Source: Clostridiales bacterium (GTDB lineage Bacteria > Bacillota > Clostridia > Oscillospirales > Oscillospiraceae). Taken from it: DNA of 64,000 nt. The DNA lies in NCBI GenBank assembly GCA_902362775.1, contig CABIXV010000002.1, positions 1,679 through 65,678 on the forward strand, in the 5' to 3' direction. The position numbers were made by a program, and so were the translations under genes. The stretch's first letter is position 1. Each line of letters starts with the position of its first letter. Below the pieces are notes generated by a model. The model saw only the letters and a program-made list of their open reading frames with translations. It was not told the DNA's origin and did no database searches. Below, in pieces: positions 34,471 to 43,625 of this stretch.

Positions 34471-35261
34471 CCCTTCTGCTCCTTCAGATACTTCTGATAG
34501 GCAAACAGGGCGGCGCCCAGGGCGCCGTTATACTGGGTCAGAGGCGAGGTATGGATGGTGTGGCCCAGCTGCTCCTCCAGAGCACTGACGATGCCGATGT
34601 TCTGGGCCACGCCTCCGGTCATAACTACCTGGTCCCTAATGCCCACCCGGTGGGCCAAACCGGCCACCCGGTTGGCCACAGAGTGGTGGATGCCGTTGAT
34701 GATATCCCGCTTATCCGTGTCCTGAGCCAGTTGGCTGATGACCTCACTCTCGGCGAAAACCGTGCAGGTGGAGCTGATGCCCACGTTTTTGGTGGACTGG
34801 GCGCCCAGAGTGCCCAAATCCTCCACCTTCACCTCCAGCACTCGGGCCATGACGTCCAGGAACCGGCCGGTGCCAGCGGCGCACTTGTCATTCATAACGA
34901 AGTTGGTCATCACGCCGTTCTCAATCTGGAGGACCTTTACATCCTGGCCGCCGATGTCGATAACCGTGCGGACCTCAGGGAAAAGGAAGGAGGCCCCTTT
35001 GGCGTGGCAGCTCAACTCGCTCATCTGTTGATCGGCAAACTCCTCCAGGGAGTTGCGGCCATAGCCGGTAGCCAGGATATAGCTCATCTCCTCCCGTGCC
35101 TTGCCCGCGTTCTCCAGCACCTGGGAGATAGCCCGCTGGGGCCCGCTGGTGCCGGCACCCACGGGAATCAGGGACTTGGCGACGATGTCCTTGCCATCGG
35201 CCAGCATAATGCATTTGGAAGCGGTGGAACCGATATCGATCCCAAGGGTATAGATACTCAT
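34467..35261 (-). CDS. hgdC: 2-hydroxyglutaryl-CoA dehydratase activator (component A)
   Basis: A 264-residue homodimeric ATPase of the BadF/BadG/BcrA/BcrD family. It uses ATP hydrolysis to inject an electron into HgdAB. The ASKHA motifs are [10 protein letters not shown] and [25 protein letters not shown] and [13 protein letters not shown] hold the two Cys that, from both subunits, bind the shared [4Fe-4S] cluster. Acidaminococcus HgdC is 260 residues. AAGGAGAAATTGACCGT precedes the ATG. It is oxygen-sensitive in known cases, in line with a strict anaerobe. Confidence 0.95.
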   Translation of the reverse strand: MSIYTLGIDIGSTASKCIMLADGKDIVAKSLIPVGAGTSGPQRAISQVLENAGKAREEMSYILATGYGRNSLEEFADQQMSELSCHAKGASFLFPEVRTVIDIGGQDVKVLQIENGVMTNFVMNDKCAAGTGRFLDVMARVLEVKVEDLGTLGAQSTKNVGISSTCTVFAESEVISQLAQDTDKRDIINGIHHSVANRVAGLAHRVGIRDQVVMTGGVAQNIGIVSALEEQLGHTIHTSPLTQYNGALGAALFAYQKYLKEQKG

Positions 35262-35406
35262 ACGGTCAATTTCTCCTTGTATTGCTTAGATCGGCCGGAT
35301 CGCAGCGCGGCAAAAAGGCCGCTCCCCCATCGATCCCATCCACACCCGCATCCGGGGACCTGCCGGCTGGGCAGCTCCCCGGCCGGATGATAGCGCAGGT
35401 GTCAGA

Positions 35407-37170
35407 TCACCGGTGGCCCTCGTCGTAGTCCTTGATGGTCCGGGGCAGCAGCATCTGGTGGAAGGGGCAAATGCTCTCAGGATTCTGATAGCAGGAGTCG
35501 GTGAAGGCCACGATGTAGTTGCGCATCATGGGCAGGTCCACCACCTCGTCCACCAGACCGGCCTGGGCGCAGAACAGGGGCTTGGACTTGACATCGTAGT
35601 CGTCGATCAAGGCGTTCATCTTGTCGATGGTGGGCTGCAGATCCTTGCCCGCCTTCTGGTCCTTGGCCAGACGGCCGGTGTACATGGCGTTGGCGGCGGT
35701 CTTGCCGTTCATGACGTTGATCTCGGTGGCGGCGGTGCCCAGGGAGAAGGCGTTGTTGTCGTTGCCCTGGGGCCCACCCAGGACATAGTGGGCGGCGGCG
35801 GTGCCGCGGCGCAGGGTAATCTCCATCATGGGCAGCTTGCTGCTCTGGATGGAGTAGATCAGGGACTGGCCCAGGCCCAGCAGCTCGGCCACCTCGGCGT
35901 CGTCACCCACGTCGATGCCGGTGGTATCCTGAATCCAGATCATAGGCAGGCGGTCACGGGCACACAGGGTGACAAACTCGTTCATCTTGATCAGCCCCTG
36001 GCGGTACAGCTTGCCGCCCGCGCCCATAGACTGGCCGTATTTGGCCACTTTATACTCAGGGTAGTTGGGGAACACGCCCTGCTGATTGGCCACCACGCCC
36101 ACCAGCAGGCCGTCCACCTTGGCGATGCCGGTGATCATCTCGGGGCCGTAGCCCTTCTTGTACTCCATGAACTGGCTGCCGTCAAACAGGCGGCCGATGA
36201 CAGAGTACATATCATAGGGACGGTTCTTGTTGTTCAGCACCAGGTCGTACAGCTCGATATCGGACATGGCGGGGGACTGGGGCGCGTCCACACGGAAGAA
36301 CTCCAGGTCGAAGGTGGGCAGCATATCCACATACTTCTTGATACCGGCGATGACACCCTCCTGATCGGCGTACACCTCGCGGAAGAAGCCGGTCTGACCG
36401 TAGTGGATGGAGACGGATCCGGGAGGATCGGCACGCAGGCCCTTGGTGGCCTCGATCTGGGCCAGAGCGGCCTCCATATCCACATGGGGCTTGGGATTCA
36501 TGCCGCCTACGATACCGGCGCCGCCTACGGCCATATTGGCCTTCTCATGGGCGATCAACACGGTGGGAGAGATGGAGTGGTAGCCGCCGCCGGCGGGGTT
36601 GGTGCCGTGAATGCCTACGATAACGGGAATACCCATCTGGTTCAGCTCAGAGTTGCGGTAGAAGGGGGTGCCGCCGCCCCGGCGGTTGGGGTACACCTTC
36701 TCCTGCTTGTCCAGCTCCACACCAGCGCACTCCAGCAGATAGATCAGAGGGATGCGCAGCCGCTTGGCAGTATCAGAGCCACGGAGCAGGTTATCCGCCT
36801 GACCGGGAACCCAGGTACCGGCGTGCTTCTTGTTATCGGAAGCGATGATGCAGCACCACTTGCCGTTGACCCGGCCCAGGCCCTTTACGATGGAGGTAGA
36901 GCCGTTTTTGTTGTGCTCGGGGTTGTACAGGCTGTTCAGGGGGCACCAGGTGCCGGCGTCCACCAGCAGCGCGACACGCTGCATAGCGGTGAGCTGTCCC
37001 TTGGCGTTCATGTCCTCGTCCGCCTTGCCGGCAGACAGGGCGTCTACAATATGGGCGTGGATGTCGTCCTCGATGGCCCTCAGCTCGGCCACGTTCTCGG
37101 CGTTGACCTTAACAGGCTTGCCCACCACAGGCATGTTCTGGAAATAGCGGGGCATGGAATAGTTACCCAA
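35407..37170 (-). CDS. gcdA: Glutaconyl-CoA decarboxylase alpha subunit (carboxyltransferase)
   Basis: A 587-residue carboxyltransferase, the same length as the Acidaminococcus protein. It moves the carboxyl group from glutaconyl-CoA to biotin on GcdC, giving crotonyl-CoA. It has two crotonase-fold halves, with GGGTPFYRNSE and GGYHSISPT in the first and GAGGKLYRQGL, DTTGIDVGDDAE and RRGTAAAHYVLGGPQGN in the second. Translation probably starts at TTG 37170, 8 nt after AAGGAGGAAATT; the next ATG is five codons further in and too far from the ribosome site. Confidence 0.95.
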   Translation of the reverse strand: MGNYSMPRYFQNMPVVGKPVKVNAENVAELRAIEDDIHAHIVDALSAGKADEDMNAKGQLTAMQRVALLVDAGTWCPLNSLYNPEHNKNGSTSIVKGLGRVNGKWCCIIASDNKKHAGTWVPGQADNLLRGSDTAKRLRIPLIYLLECAGVELDKQEKVYPNRRGGGTPFYRNSELNQMGIPVIVGIHGTNPAGGGYHSISPTVLIAHEKANMAVGGAGIVGGMNPKPHVDMEAALAQIEATKGLRADPPGSVSIHYGQTGFFREVYADQEGVIAGIKKYVDMLPTFDLEFFRVDAPQSPAMSDIELYDLVLNNKNRPYDMYSVIGRLFDGSQFMEYKKGYGPEMITGIAKVDGLLVGVVANQQGVFPNYPEYKVAKYGQSMGAGGKLYRQGLIKMNEFVTLCARDRLPMIWIQDTTGIDVGDDAEVAELLGLGQSLIYSIQSSKLPMMEITLRRGTAAAHYVLGGPQGNDNNAFSLGTAATEINVMNGKTAANAMYTGRLAKDQKAGKDLQPTIDKMNALIDDYDVKSKPLFCAQAGLVDEVVDLPMMRNYIVAFTDSCYQNPESICPFHQMLLPRTIKDYDEGHR

Positions 37171-37342
37171 TGTAATTTCCTCCTTTTATATCGTATCATC
37201 TCTGATGCGCGCCGTGCCACCCAGGCGACCATAAATTGTATTGGGTCGCCGACGCCCCCGATCAACACTTGTGTCGGCGGCAGTACGGGCAGGGGAACAC
37301 GGTCCGAAAGAAAGCATTTCTTCCCATCAGCAACTTATTTTT

Positions 37343-38146
37343 TTACTCCTTGGGAACTTTAATAAAGGCCTGACCGGGATCGATCTCCTCGCGGATGACC
37401 TTGATGATCTCGGGAGAGGGGCCCTCAAAGAGCTGGGCGCGGGACACATCCACCTCGAAGCCGGTGTTCTCCTGAACCATCTCAGGGGAGGAGAAGGGAT
37501 AGTAGTAGGCCAGGTACATCCGCTTGGTCTCCTCATCGAACTTCATAATGCCCAGGTCGGTGACCACCATCTGGGGGCCGCGGTTGCCAGGCAGGCCGGC
37601 GCGCTCGCGGCCGCCGGGGCCATCCATCCAGCCGCAGGAGGTAATGTAGTCGATCTTCTCCATAAAGCGGCGCTTCTGGTGCTGCATCATAATGATGGTG
37701 TTGCAGTAGGTGGCGATGCCGTTGGCGCCGCCGGAGCCGGTAAACCGGGTCTGGGGCTTGATGTAGTCACCCTTGCCGTAGATACAGGTGGAGTTCACAT
37801 TGCCATAGGGGTCGATCTGGGCGCCGCCGATAAAGGCGATGAGCCGGTCCTCGTCGTGGAGCCACTCGTTGGCCTCAAACCCGATGAAGCGCACGTTGGG
37901 CCACTGGACAGCGCAGTGAGCCATAAAGCGGTTGTCACCCACAGAGCGGGGGACCTCCACAGGGGAACAGTCCATCAGCCCGCTCTCCACGATGGGGTGG
38001 CAGGAGGGGCATACCACCCGCTTGGCAAGGGAGGCGCCGATCAGTGGAAGACCGGTGCCCACAATGACGATCTGGTTCTCTTTGATGTTCTTGGCGATGG
38101 CGTAAGCCTGCATCTCCTGCTTGGTATACTTGGTATAATCAGCCAT
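37343..38146 (-). CDS. gctB: Glutaconate CoA-transferase subunit B
   Basis: A 267-residue beta subunit. It carries the catalytic glutamate in PIVESGLM, at residue 54, the position known for Acidaminococcus GctB, where it forms the glutamyl-CoA intermediate. GCT transfers CoA from acetyl-CoA (or glutaconyl-CoA) to (R)-2-hydroxyglutarate. Other family stretches are FIGGAQIDPYGNVNST and GSGGANGIA. GGGAGGTACATAGAC precedes the ATG. It follows gctA by 20 nt. A 172-nt gap with a small GGCGACC/GGTCGCC hairpin (37224-37250) separates it from gcdA. Confidence 0.95.
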   Translation of the reverse strand: MADYTKYTKQEMQAYAIAKNIKENQIVIVGTGLPLIGASLAKRVVCPSCHPIVESGLMDCSPVEVPRSVGDNRFMAHCAVQWPNVRFIGFEANEWLHDEDRLIAFIGGAQIDPYGNVNSTCIYGKGDYIKPQTRFTGSGGANGIATYCNTIIMMQHQKRRFMEKIDYITSCGWMDGPGGRERAGLPGNRGPQMVVTDLGIMKFDEETKRMYLAYYYPFSSPEMVQENTGFEVDVSRAQLFEGPSPEIIKVIREEIDPGQAFIKVPKE

Positions 38147-38166
38147 GTCTATGTACCTCCCTGTTC

Positions 38167-39264
38167 TTAGTGTCTGGTGGAGTAGCCCAGATGGGGCTCG
38201 TTCTTCAACCGCATCAAACGGGAACCGCCCACCTTATCCAGCAACTCATCGTGGTCCTTGACGGAGTAAACCCACTTGTCTACATAGTCCTTAAAGGTCT
38301 CAGGGATGGCGATGCCGGCGGCGGCATCGTCAGCGGCCTTCTTGGCCTTGGCGGCAGCCTCGGCCAGCTTCTCATCCTCAGGCTTGGCGGCGGCGGCCTT
38401 CTCAGCCTTGGCGGCGGCCTTGGCCAGTTGGACCTTGGCGTCCTCGGCATCCTGGTACTTAGATGCCTTGTCATACTCCTTCAAAGCATGGGAGTCGTTG
38501 TCATAGTAGTTATAGCACTGAGAGGGCCAGGCTCCATAAGGGGCGTGGACTACGGCGGAGACACATTCACCGAAGATACGGGTCAGAGTGGGGTCGCGGC
38601 GGATATACTCGTCGCTGACCAGCTCCTCACAGGTGACAATGACCTTGCGGGCAGCCACGGCGATATCCACATCGTGGAACTCGTCGCCCTCGACGATACA
38701 GGTGCCGTCGGGGCTGGCCTTCTGCACGTGGATGATGGCGGTGTCCAGCTTGGGCACAGGGACGGCCACCACCTTCTCGCCAGGCTTGAAGGGATTTTCG
38801 ATCTCGACGCACTTCAGGTCGTCTACCTTGTCCATGGTCTTGCGCTGCTCCTCGCTGATGCCCCAGTATTTCATCAGGCCGGAGCCCTGCATCAGACGGA
38901 CAGGCAGGAAGGGCAGGCCCAGGGAGGCGGCGTGGAGCTGGAGCATCAGGACGTCCTGGGAATAGTCCTCATAGGTCAGTTCGCCCTTCTCGATGGCAGC
39001 ACGGAAACGACGGGAGACATTGGTATAGCCGGAGTTGGCGGTGTAGCAGTTGATGTACGCTTTGACGCGGCCCTCGCCAATCATCATATCCCAATCACCG
39101 CCGGCGGGGCCGGCCCAGACAGTAAAGTCCTTCTGACCCTGGCGCAGGATCTCACTCACAGCGGCATAGGGCTTGCGGTTGGTGGTGAAGCCGCCGAAGC
39201 AGATACAATCTCCGTTCTCGACGAATTTCGCCACGGCGTCATGCAAGGAATACACTTTGTTCAT
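38167..39264 (-). CDS. gctA: Glutaconate CoA-transferase subunit A with Ala/Lys-rich insertion
   Basis: A 365-residue alpha subunit of glutaconate CoA-transferase. The N-terminus (HDAVAKFVENGDCICFGGFTTNRKP) and GSGLMKYWG are typical of class I CoA-transferase alpha chains. Residues 277-319 form a helix-prone insertion built of repeats such as AKAAAKAEKAAAAK and AEAAAKAKKAADD, absent from the 320-residue Acidaminococcus protein. The rest aligns to the end (HLGYSTRH). AATGGGGGTTTTACC precedes the ATG. It is the first gene of the 2-hydroxyglutarate operon, divergent from an AraC regulator. Confidence 0.93.
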   Translation of the reverse strand: MNKVYSLHDAVAKFVENGDCICFGGFTTNRKPYAAVSEILRQGQKDFTVWAGPAGGDWDMMIGEGRVKAYINCYTANSGYTNVSRRFRAAIEKGELTYEDYSQDVLMLQLHAASLGLPFLPVRLMQGSGLMKYWGISEEQRKTMDKVDDLKCVEIENPFKPGEKVVAVPVPKLDTAIIHVQKASPDGTCIVEGDEFHDVDIAVAARKVIVTCEELVSDEYIRRDPTLTRIFGECVSAVVHAPYGAWPSQCYNYYDNDSHALKEYDKASKYQDAEDAKVQLAKAAAKAEKAAAAKPEDEKLAEAAAKAKKAADDAAAGIAIPETFKDYVDKWVYSVKDHDELLDKVGGSRLMRLKNEPHLGYSTRH

Positions 39265-39400
39265 GGTAAAACCCCCATTACAAAAGATTTTTTCATTCGC
39301 TTCTTTTTCTCAAATTTTCAAGGTACTGATATGCGCTCTATATCGGCTATTATTTTAACACAACTGACACAAGAGGTCTATCTTTAATTTATCAAAAAGT

Positions 39401-39429
39401 TTGCATATCTTCGCCTGCTGTGCTATAAT
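39401..39429 (+). promoter_or_regulatory. Promoter of the AraC regulator gene
   Basis: TTGCAT (39401-39406), 17 nt, TATAAT (39424-39429), about 90 nt before the start codon. The 254-nt divergent gap must also contain the gctA promoter, which I could not place with confidence. Confidence 0.7.
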
Positions 39430-39518
39430 GCTCCTGGCCCTCTCCCCCACGCCGGCCGGGGGGCCTTCCAGGGGCGCTTTGCCCTGAGAAATGAGCCATA
39501 CAAACGGAGGTTTGCCGT

Positions 39519-40364
39519 ATGACCAATGTGGAGTTTCATCTGCAGCTCAACCACAACGACACCTGGAACATGAGCCGGCTCCATTTTCATGACCACTTCG
39601 AACTCCTCCTCCCTCTGACCAGCCCCGGCAACATCTTTGTCAACGACCAGGTGTACCCCCTTCGCCGGGGCACCCTGTACCTCATTGGGGAGAACACCCT
39701 CCACCGGACCATGGCCACCGGGGCGCACGCCAGGTATGTCCTCCACATCAGCCGTAAATCCCTGATGCAACTGTCCACCGTTCAAACCGATTTCACCCAG
39801 CTCACCCACGACTCCTTCCGCCGGGCTAACCTGAACGGTATGCAGATGACCGAGATCATCGAGCTGTTCCAGGCCCTGGAGCGCAATAAAAACGACGGTT
39901 CCTTCGGCAGCGACATCCATCAAATGGTGGCCCTGCTCAATCTGCTGATTCGGGTAGCTCCTACCTTGAATGCCGCCACTGCCGGAGAGGCCATCCACAA
40001 CAAGGACTTCCTCCGGGTGGCCCCCATTCTAGATTATATCCGGGACAACCTGTCCGAGCCCCTGTCCCTGGATCAGATCGCCAGCCAGTTTTTCATCAGC
40101 AAACACTATCTATGCCGCGTCTTCAAGGCGGCCACTGGCTTCTCCGTAATGGAATATATCATCTACAGCCGGGTACTGCGGGCCCGCCAGCTTCTCCAGG
40201 AGGGCACCAGCGTCCAGCAGGCCGGCGAGTTGTCCGGCTTCTCAGACAACTCTCATTTCATCCGCACCTTTGGCCATCTCACCGGGGTCACGCCCGGCCG
40301 GTATGCCAAGGAGTATCAGAGCAGCGATCAGATCCTGCTCCGTGAAAATCTGAAGCATAGATAG
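39519..40364 (+). CDS. AraC-family transcriptional regulator
   Basis: A 281-residue AraC/XylS-type regulator. Residues about 10-100 are an AraC-type cupin sensor domain (FHDHFELLLPLTSPGNIFVNDQVYPL), and residues 175-275 hold the two HTH motifs (LSLDQIASQFFISKHYLCRVFKAATG and VQQAGELSGFSDNSHFIRTFGHLTGVTPGRY). ACGGAGGTTTGCCGT precedes the ATG. It is divergent from gctA, so control of the 2-hydroxyglutarate operon is likely but not shown by the sequence. Confidence 0.92.
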   Translation: MTNVEFHLQLNHNDTWNMSRLHFHDHFELLLPLTSPGNIFVNDQVYPLRRGTLYLIGENTLHRTMATGAHARYVLHISRKSLMQLSTVQTDFTQLTHDSFRRANLNGMQMTEIIELFQALERNKNDGSFGSDIHQMVALLNLLIRVAPTLNAATAGEAIHNKDFLRVAPILDYIRDNLSEPLSLDQIASQFFISKHYLCRVFKAATGFSVMEYIIYSRVLRARQLLQEGTSVQQAGELSGFSDNSHFIRTFGHLTGVTPGRYAKEYQSSDQILLRENLKHR

Positions 40365-40472
40365 GGACAGGCCCCTTTTTTTCCCGATTTTCCCAGATGA
40401 GGCCCCCACTACGGGTCAACATCTGCAAATCAGCTTCTTCTCTTCCTTTTGTCTATTTTGACCGGATATACC

Positions 40473-40515
40473 AAAGGGCGCTGTGTGCCGCGGCACACAG
40501 CGCCCTTTCTTTTTC
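40473..40515. terminator. Terminator between the AraC and YitT genes
   Basis: A perfect 36-nt palindrome (AAAGGGCGCTGTGTGCCG and its complement) is followed by TCTTTTT on the plus strand, between convergent genes. Confidence 0.85.
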
Positions 40516-41392
40516 AATCCCTTGGCCTTCGATAGAACTTCCCGTGGACCCGCTCAGTCCGGATGACATTGACAAAGGCTTTGGGGTCGGCCTGACGTAC
40601 CTTACGGACCAGGCCCTTGCTTTCTCCCACGCTGACCACCGTATAGATCATGACGCAGGGCTCCCCATTGTACAGGCCAACCCCCTCGATCAAAGTAGCG
40701 GTATGGTGGGTATCCTGTATCTGGGCACACACGCCCCCCACCGTTTCCCGTCCCGTGACGATAAACAGGGTGGCCCGGCCGCTGTCCGGGTCCAGCAGAC
40801 GGATGGTCTGAGTGCTGGTAAACTGGAAAATGATGGAATACAGGGCCCGCTCCCATCCGAAAAGCAGTCCGGCCACCGTCAGCATCACCGCATTGCCCGC
40901 CAGAATATAGTTCCAGGCATCGATATTCTTCCGTTCGGACAGGGCGATAGCAATAAAATCAGTACCTCCGCTGGTGGCTCTGGCCCGCAGGCAGAGGCTG
41001 ACCGCGAAACCGGTGATCAAGCCGCCGAACACACAGATCAGCAGCAGGTCCTCTGTAATGGGGATGGTAGGCACCAGGTCAGTGAAAATGCTGACCAGGA
41101 CAATACACTGACAGGAATAGAGGGTAAACTTCTTTCCCACAAACCTGAAGCTAATAGCGGCGGGCACCGCATTGAGCAGCAGATATACTGGCGAGAAGGG
41201 GATGTCTACTCCCCAAAACTCCCAAGCCGCGCGCTGGGTCAGACGGGCAAGCCCCGTAAAGCCGCCGGGAAACAGGTCGCCGGCCTGGACAAAGCTTTTC
41301 ATATTGACGGCGATGATAAGCGACGCCAGCGTCACCAGGACCAGGCGGAACAGGATATCTCTGACAGGGGACCGCACCGCTTTTTCCGACAT
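40514..41392 (-). CDS. YitT-family membrane protein (DUF161/DUF2179)
   Basis: A 292-residue protein with about five membrane segments followed by a cytoplasmic DUF2179 domain (from about residue 205: TLFIVTGRETVGGVCAQIQ, HHTATLIEGVGLYNGEP). GDLFPGGFTGLARL and ARATSGGTDFIAIAL are YitT signatures. The function of the family is not settled. Start 41392 follows GGAGGAAGCGGCT; a start five codons earlier would place the ribosome site inside the gene. It lies 24 nt from pgsA, possibly in one operon. Confidence 0.9.
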   Translation of the reverse strand: MSEKAVRSPVRDILFRLVLVTLASLIIAVNMKSFVQAGDLFPGGFTGLARLTQRAAWEFWGVDIPFSPVYLLLNAVPAAISFRFVGKKFTLYSCQCIVLVSIFTDLVPTIPITEDLLLICVFGGLITGFAVSLCLRARATSGGTDFIAIALSERKNIDAWNYILAGNAVMLTVAGLLFGWERALYSIIFQFTSTQTIRLLDPDSGRATLFIVTGRETVGGVCAQIQDTHHTATLIEGVGLYNGEPCVMIYTVVSVGESKGLVRKVRQADPKAFVNVIRTERVHGKFYRRPRD

Positions 41393-41416
41393 AGCCGCTT
41401 CCTCCATATTACTGGT

Positions 41417-41941
41417 CTATTTCACATCGGCCAATACGTCCAGGTTCTTCATAAAGTATTCCACGCCGGAATAGATGGTAGCCAGCACGATGACAGCCAC
41501 ACAGATATTGTTGACCCAGGGGGCGATGGGCAACAGCATCAGCACGATGCACACCATAGTGGAGGCGGTCTTTACCTTGCCGGACCAGCCGGCGGCGATG
41601 ACTCTGCCTTTGTCAGCGGCCACCATACGCAGGCCAGACACCCCGAACTCCCGGATGATGACCACCAGCAGCGCCCAGCCGGGCATCTGGCCAATCTCTA
41701 CAAACCAGAGCATGGCGGCGGTGACCAGACATTTGTCCGCCAGAGGGTCCATAAACTTTCCAAAGTCAGTGGTCTGGTTATAGTGGCGAGCGATATAGCC
41801 GTCCAGGGTATCGGTGAGGCTGGCAATCACAAAAATGGCCAAGGCCCAATAGTTCGCCCCAGGCACATCCAGATAGAGGACCAGCAGGAACAGCGGGATC
41901 ATAACGACCCGCAGCAAAGTCAGCTTGTTGGCGGTATTCAT
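41417..41941 (-). CDS. pgsA: CDP-diacylglycerol-glycerol-3-phosphate 3-phosphatidyltransferase
   Basis: A 174-residue membrane enzyme making phosphatidylglycerophosphate, the precursor of phosphatidylglycerol and cardiolipin. The CDP-alcohol phosphotransferase motif is complete: DTLDGYIARHY...DFGKFMDPLADK. About four membrane segments are visible, and the start MNTANKLTLLRVVMIP is typical of PgsA. Start 41941 follows AGAGGAGAAACGATAAG. Its ATG overlaps the stop codon of a small upstream frame (ATGA), suggesting translational coupling. Confidence 0.94.
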   Translation of the reverse strand: MNTANKLTLLRVVMIPLFLLVLYLDVPGANYWALAIFVIASLTDTLDGYIARHYNQTTDFGKFMDPLADKCLVTAAMLWFVEIGQMPGWALLVVIIREFGVSGLRMVAADKGRVIAAGWSGKVKTASTMVCIVLMLLPIAPWVNNICVAVIVLATIYSGVEYFMKNLDVLADVK

Positions 41942-42108
41942 CTTATCGTTTCTCCTCTTTTTCCGGAACATACTCTATCAATGTCCTCGAATTGATCATC
42001 CAGGTAAGCGCAGAGGTATTCAATGACGCGGGATTCCACATAGACCTTTTTCCGTGTGTATAGTCTCCAGATCAGACACCTCAGCCGCTTTATCCTCTCT
42101 AATGACAT
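41938..42108 (-). CDS. Small protein, possibly Spo0E-like
   Basis: A 56-residue frame (begins MSLERIKRLRCLIWRLYTRK) whose TGA overlaps the pgsA ATG. It predicts two helices: residues 2-18 and VIEYLCAYLDDQFEDID (28-44). This spacing and the LD in helix 2 resemble Spo0E-like aspartyl phosphatases, which dephosphorylate Spo0A, but the full SQELD motif is missing. The upstream AAAGGG is 11 nt away. A competing 66-codon frame at 42020-42220 overlaps in another phase. The ATGA junction favours this frame; functional assignment is weak. Confidence 0.4.
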   Translation of the reverse strand: MSLERIKRLRCLIWRLYTRKKVYVESRVIEYLCAYLDDQFEDIDRVCSGKRGETIR

Positions 42109-42279
42109 ATTTTTTCAGGCCCTTTTGTTTCAAGAGCTGGAACAGCTTATTATCGAGCAAGGACACCCAGATCACATATATGTGCACATTATCAGCACTG
42201 GACAAAGCTGGATTCAACATAAAATCTCACTTTATTCTGCGTCAGCCAAAATCACGCTTCATCCAGCGCCGCGTTTGTA

Positions 42280-43605
42280 TCAGTCCTCAATTTCGCCGGT
42301 CAAATCTCCATCAGACACGCCGGTGATACGCACCTTGACAAATTCCCCCGCGGGCACCAGCCCGGCGGCGGTAAAATACACATGGCCGTCGATATCCACC
42401 GAGTCGGCATAGGTGCGCCCGACGTAACAGCCGGCCTGACTGTCAAAGCCCTCGCACAGCACTTCCATCACTGTTCCCAGGCGTTCTTCGTTGTACGAGT
42501 CCATGATCCGGGACTGGAGGTCCACCACCAGCTCTACCCGGCGGGCGGCTACCTCTCCATCCACCTGGTCCTCCATGGCGGCGGCCAGAGTGCCTTCCTC
42601 GGGGGAGAACTGAAACACACCGGCCCGCTGGATCTTTTCCTCCCGCAGGAAAGCACACAGCTCCTCGAACTCCTCCTCCCCCTCTCCAGGCAGGCCGCAG
42701 ATCAGGGAAGTACGGATGACCACGTCCGGCATCGCCGCCCGCAGCTTGGCGAAGAGGGCCCGTATCTCCGCCTTGGTGTTTCGGCGGCGCATGGCCTTCA
42801 AAATGTTGTCGTTGCAGTGCTGGATGGGGATGTCCAGATAGTGGAGTATCTTGGGTTCAGAGGCGATGACCTGGATAAGCTCATCGGTGACGGCCTCAGG
42901 ATAGAGGTAGTGGAGTCGGATCCAGTGGAAGTCCAGCCGGCACAGCTCCTTCAACAGCTGGGCCAAAGTGGCTTTCTCCTCCAGGTCCAGGCCATACCGG
43001 GTAATGTCCTGGGCAATGACGATGAGCTCCTTCACCCCGGAGGCGGCCAGCTTTTTGGCCTCAGCCACCAACGACGCTACGGTACGGCTGCGATAGCGAC
43101 CACGGAGTTTCGGGATGATACAGAAGGCACAGCCATTGCTGCACCCCTCGGCGATCTTTAGATAGGCGGTGTAGGGGGGCGTAGTGACAATGCGCTCGCC
43201 GTCCTCATAAGTGCGGTGGATGTTGCCGAAGTGCTCCGCCTTCTCCCCCTCCATCAGTTCCTCTACGGCGGCCACCACGTCGCTGTAGCTGCCGGTGCCC
43301 AGCATCCCATCCACTTCGGGCAGCTCGGCACGGATATCGTCGGGGTACCGCTGACTCAGACAGCCCGCCACTAACAGCTTCTTCAGCTTACCCTGGTCCT
43401 TCAGTTGAGCCAGCTCCAGGATGTTGTCAATGGCCTCGCTCTTGGCAGACTCGATGAAGCCGCAGGTATTGAGGACGGCCACATCGGCCCCCTCTGGGTC
43501 GCCGGTGACGATGTGGCCCGCCTGGCGGCACAGGGCCATCATCTGCTCGGTATTCACCAGATTCTTGGCGCAGCCCAGAGACACAAACGCTACTTTATAA
43601 GTCAT
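42280..43605 (-). CDS. rimO: Ribosomal protein S12 methylthiotransferase RimO
   Basis: A 441-residue radical SAM methylthiotransferase that modifies Asp of ribosomal protein S12. Domains in order are UPF0004 with Cys ligands (FVSLGCAKNLVNTE, LNTCGFIESAK, VAGCLSQRY), the radical SAM core with C-SNG-C-AF-C (about residues 152-159) and a TRAM domain at the C-terminus. The start SLGCAKN and GTG.Y segments separate RimO from MiaB. CGGAGCGATCCT precedes the ATG. Confidence 0.95.
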   Translation of the reverse strand: MTYKVAFVSLGCAKNLVNTEQMMALCRQAGHIVTGDPEGADVAVLNTCGFIESAKSEAIDNILELAQLKDQGKLKKLLVAGCLSQRYPDDIRAELPEVDGMLGTGSYSDVVAAVEELMEGEKAEHFGNIHRTYEDGERIVTTPPYTAYLKIAEGCSNGCAFCIIPKLRGRYRSRTVASLVAEAKKLAASGVKELIVIAQDITRYGLDLEEKATLAQLLKELCRLDFHWIRLHYLYPEAVTDELIQVIASEPKILHYLDIPIQHCNDNILKAMRRRNTKAEIRALFAKLRAAMPDVVIRTSLICGLPGEGEEEFEELCAFLREEKIQRAGVFQFSPEEGTLAAAMEDQVDGEVAARRVELVVDLQSRIMDSYNEERLGTVMEVLCEGFDSQAGCYVGRTYADSVDIDGHVYFTAAGLVPAGEFVKVRITGVSDGDLTGEIED

Positions 43606-43625
43606 AGGATCGCTCCGTTTATCAT

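Noticed and set aside
37171-37342. Possible riboswitch or gene between gctB and gcdA
   Set aside because: Only a small GGCGACC/GGTCGCC hairpin and the gcdA ribosome site were seen; nothing matches a known riboswitch.
35413-37362. 650-codon plus-strand frame opposite gcdA
   Set aside because: It is the complement of a strongly biased, highly expressed gene; the protein has no recognisable domains.
42020-42220. 66-codon minus-strand frame downstream of rimO
   Set aside because: It overlaps the candidate Spo0E-like frame in another phase, has no ribosome site or homology and lacks the ATGA junction with pgsA.
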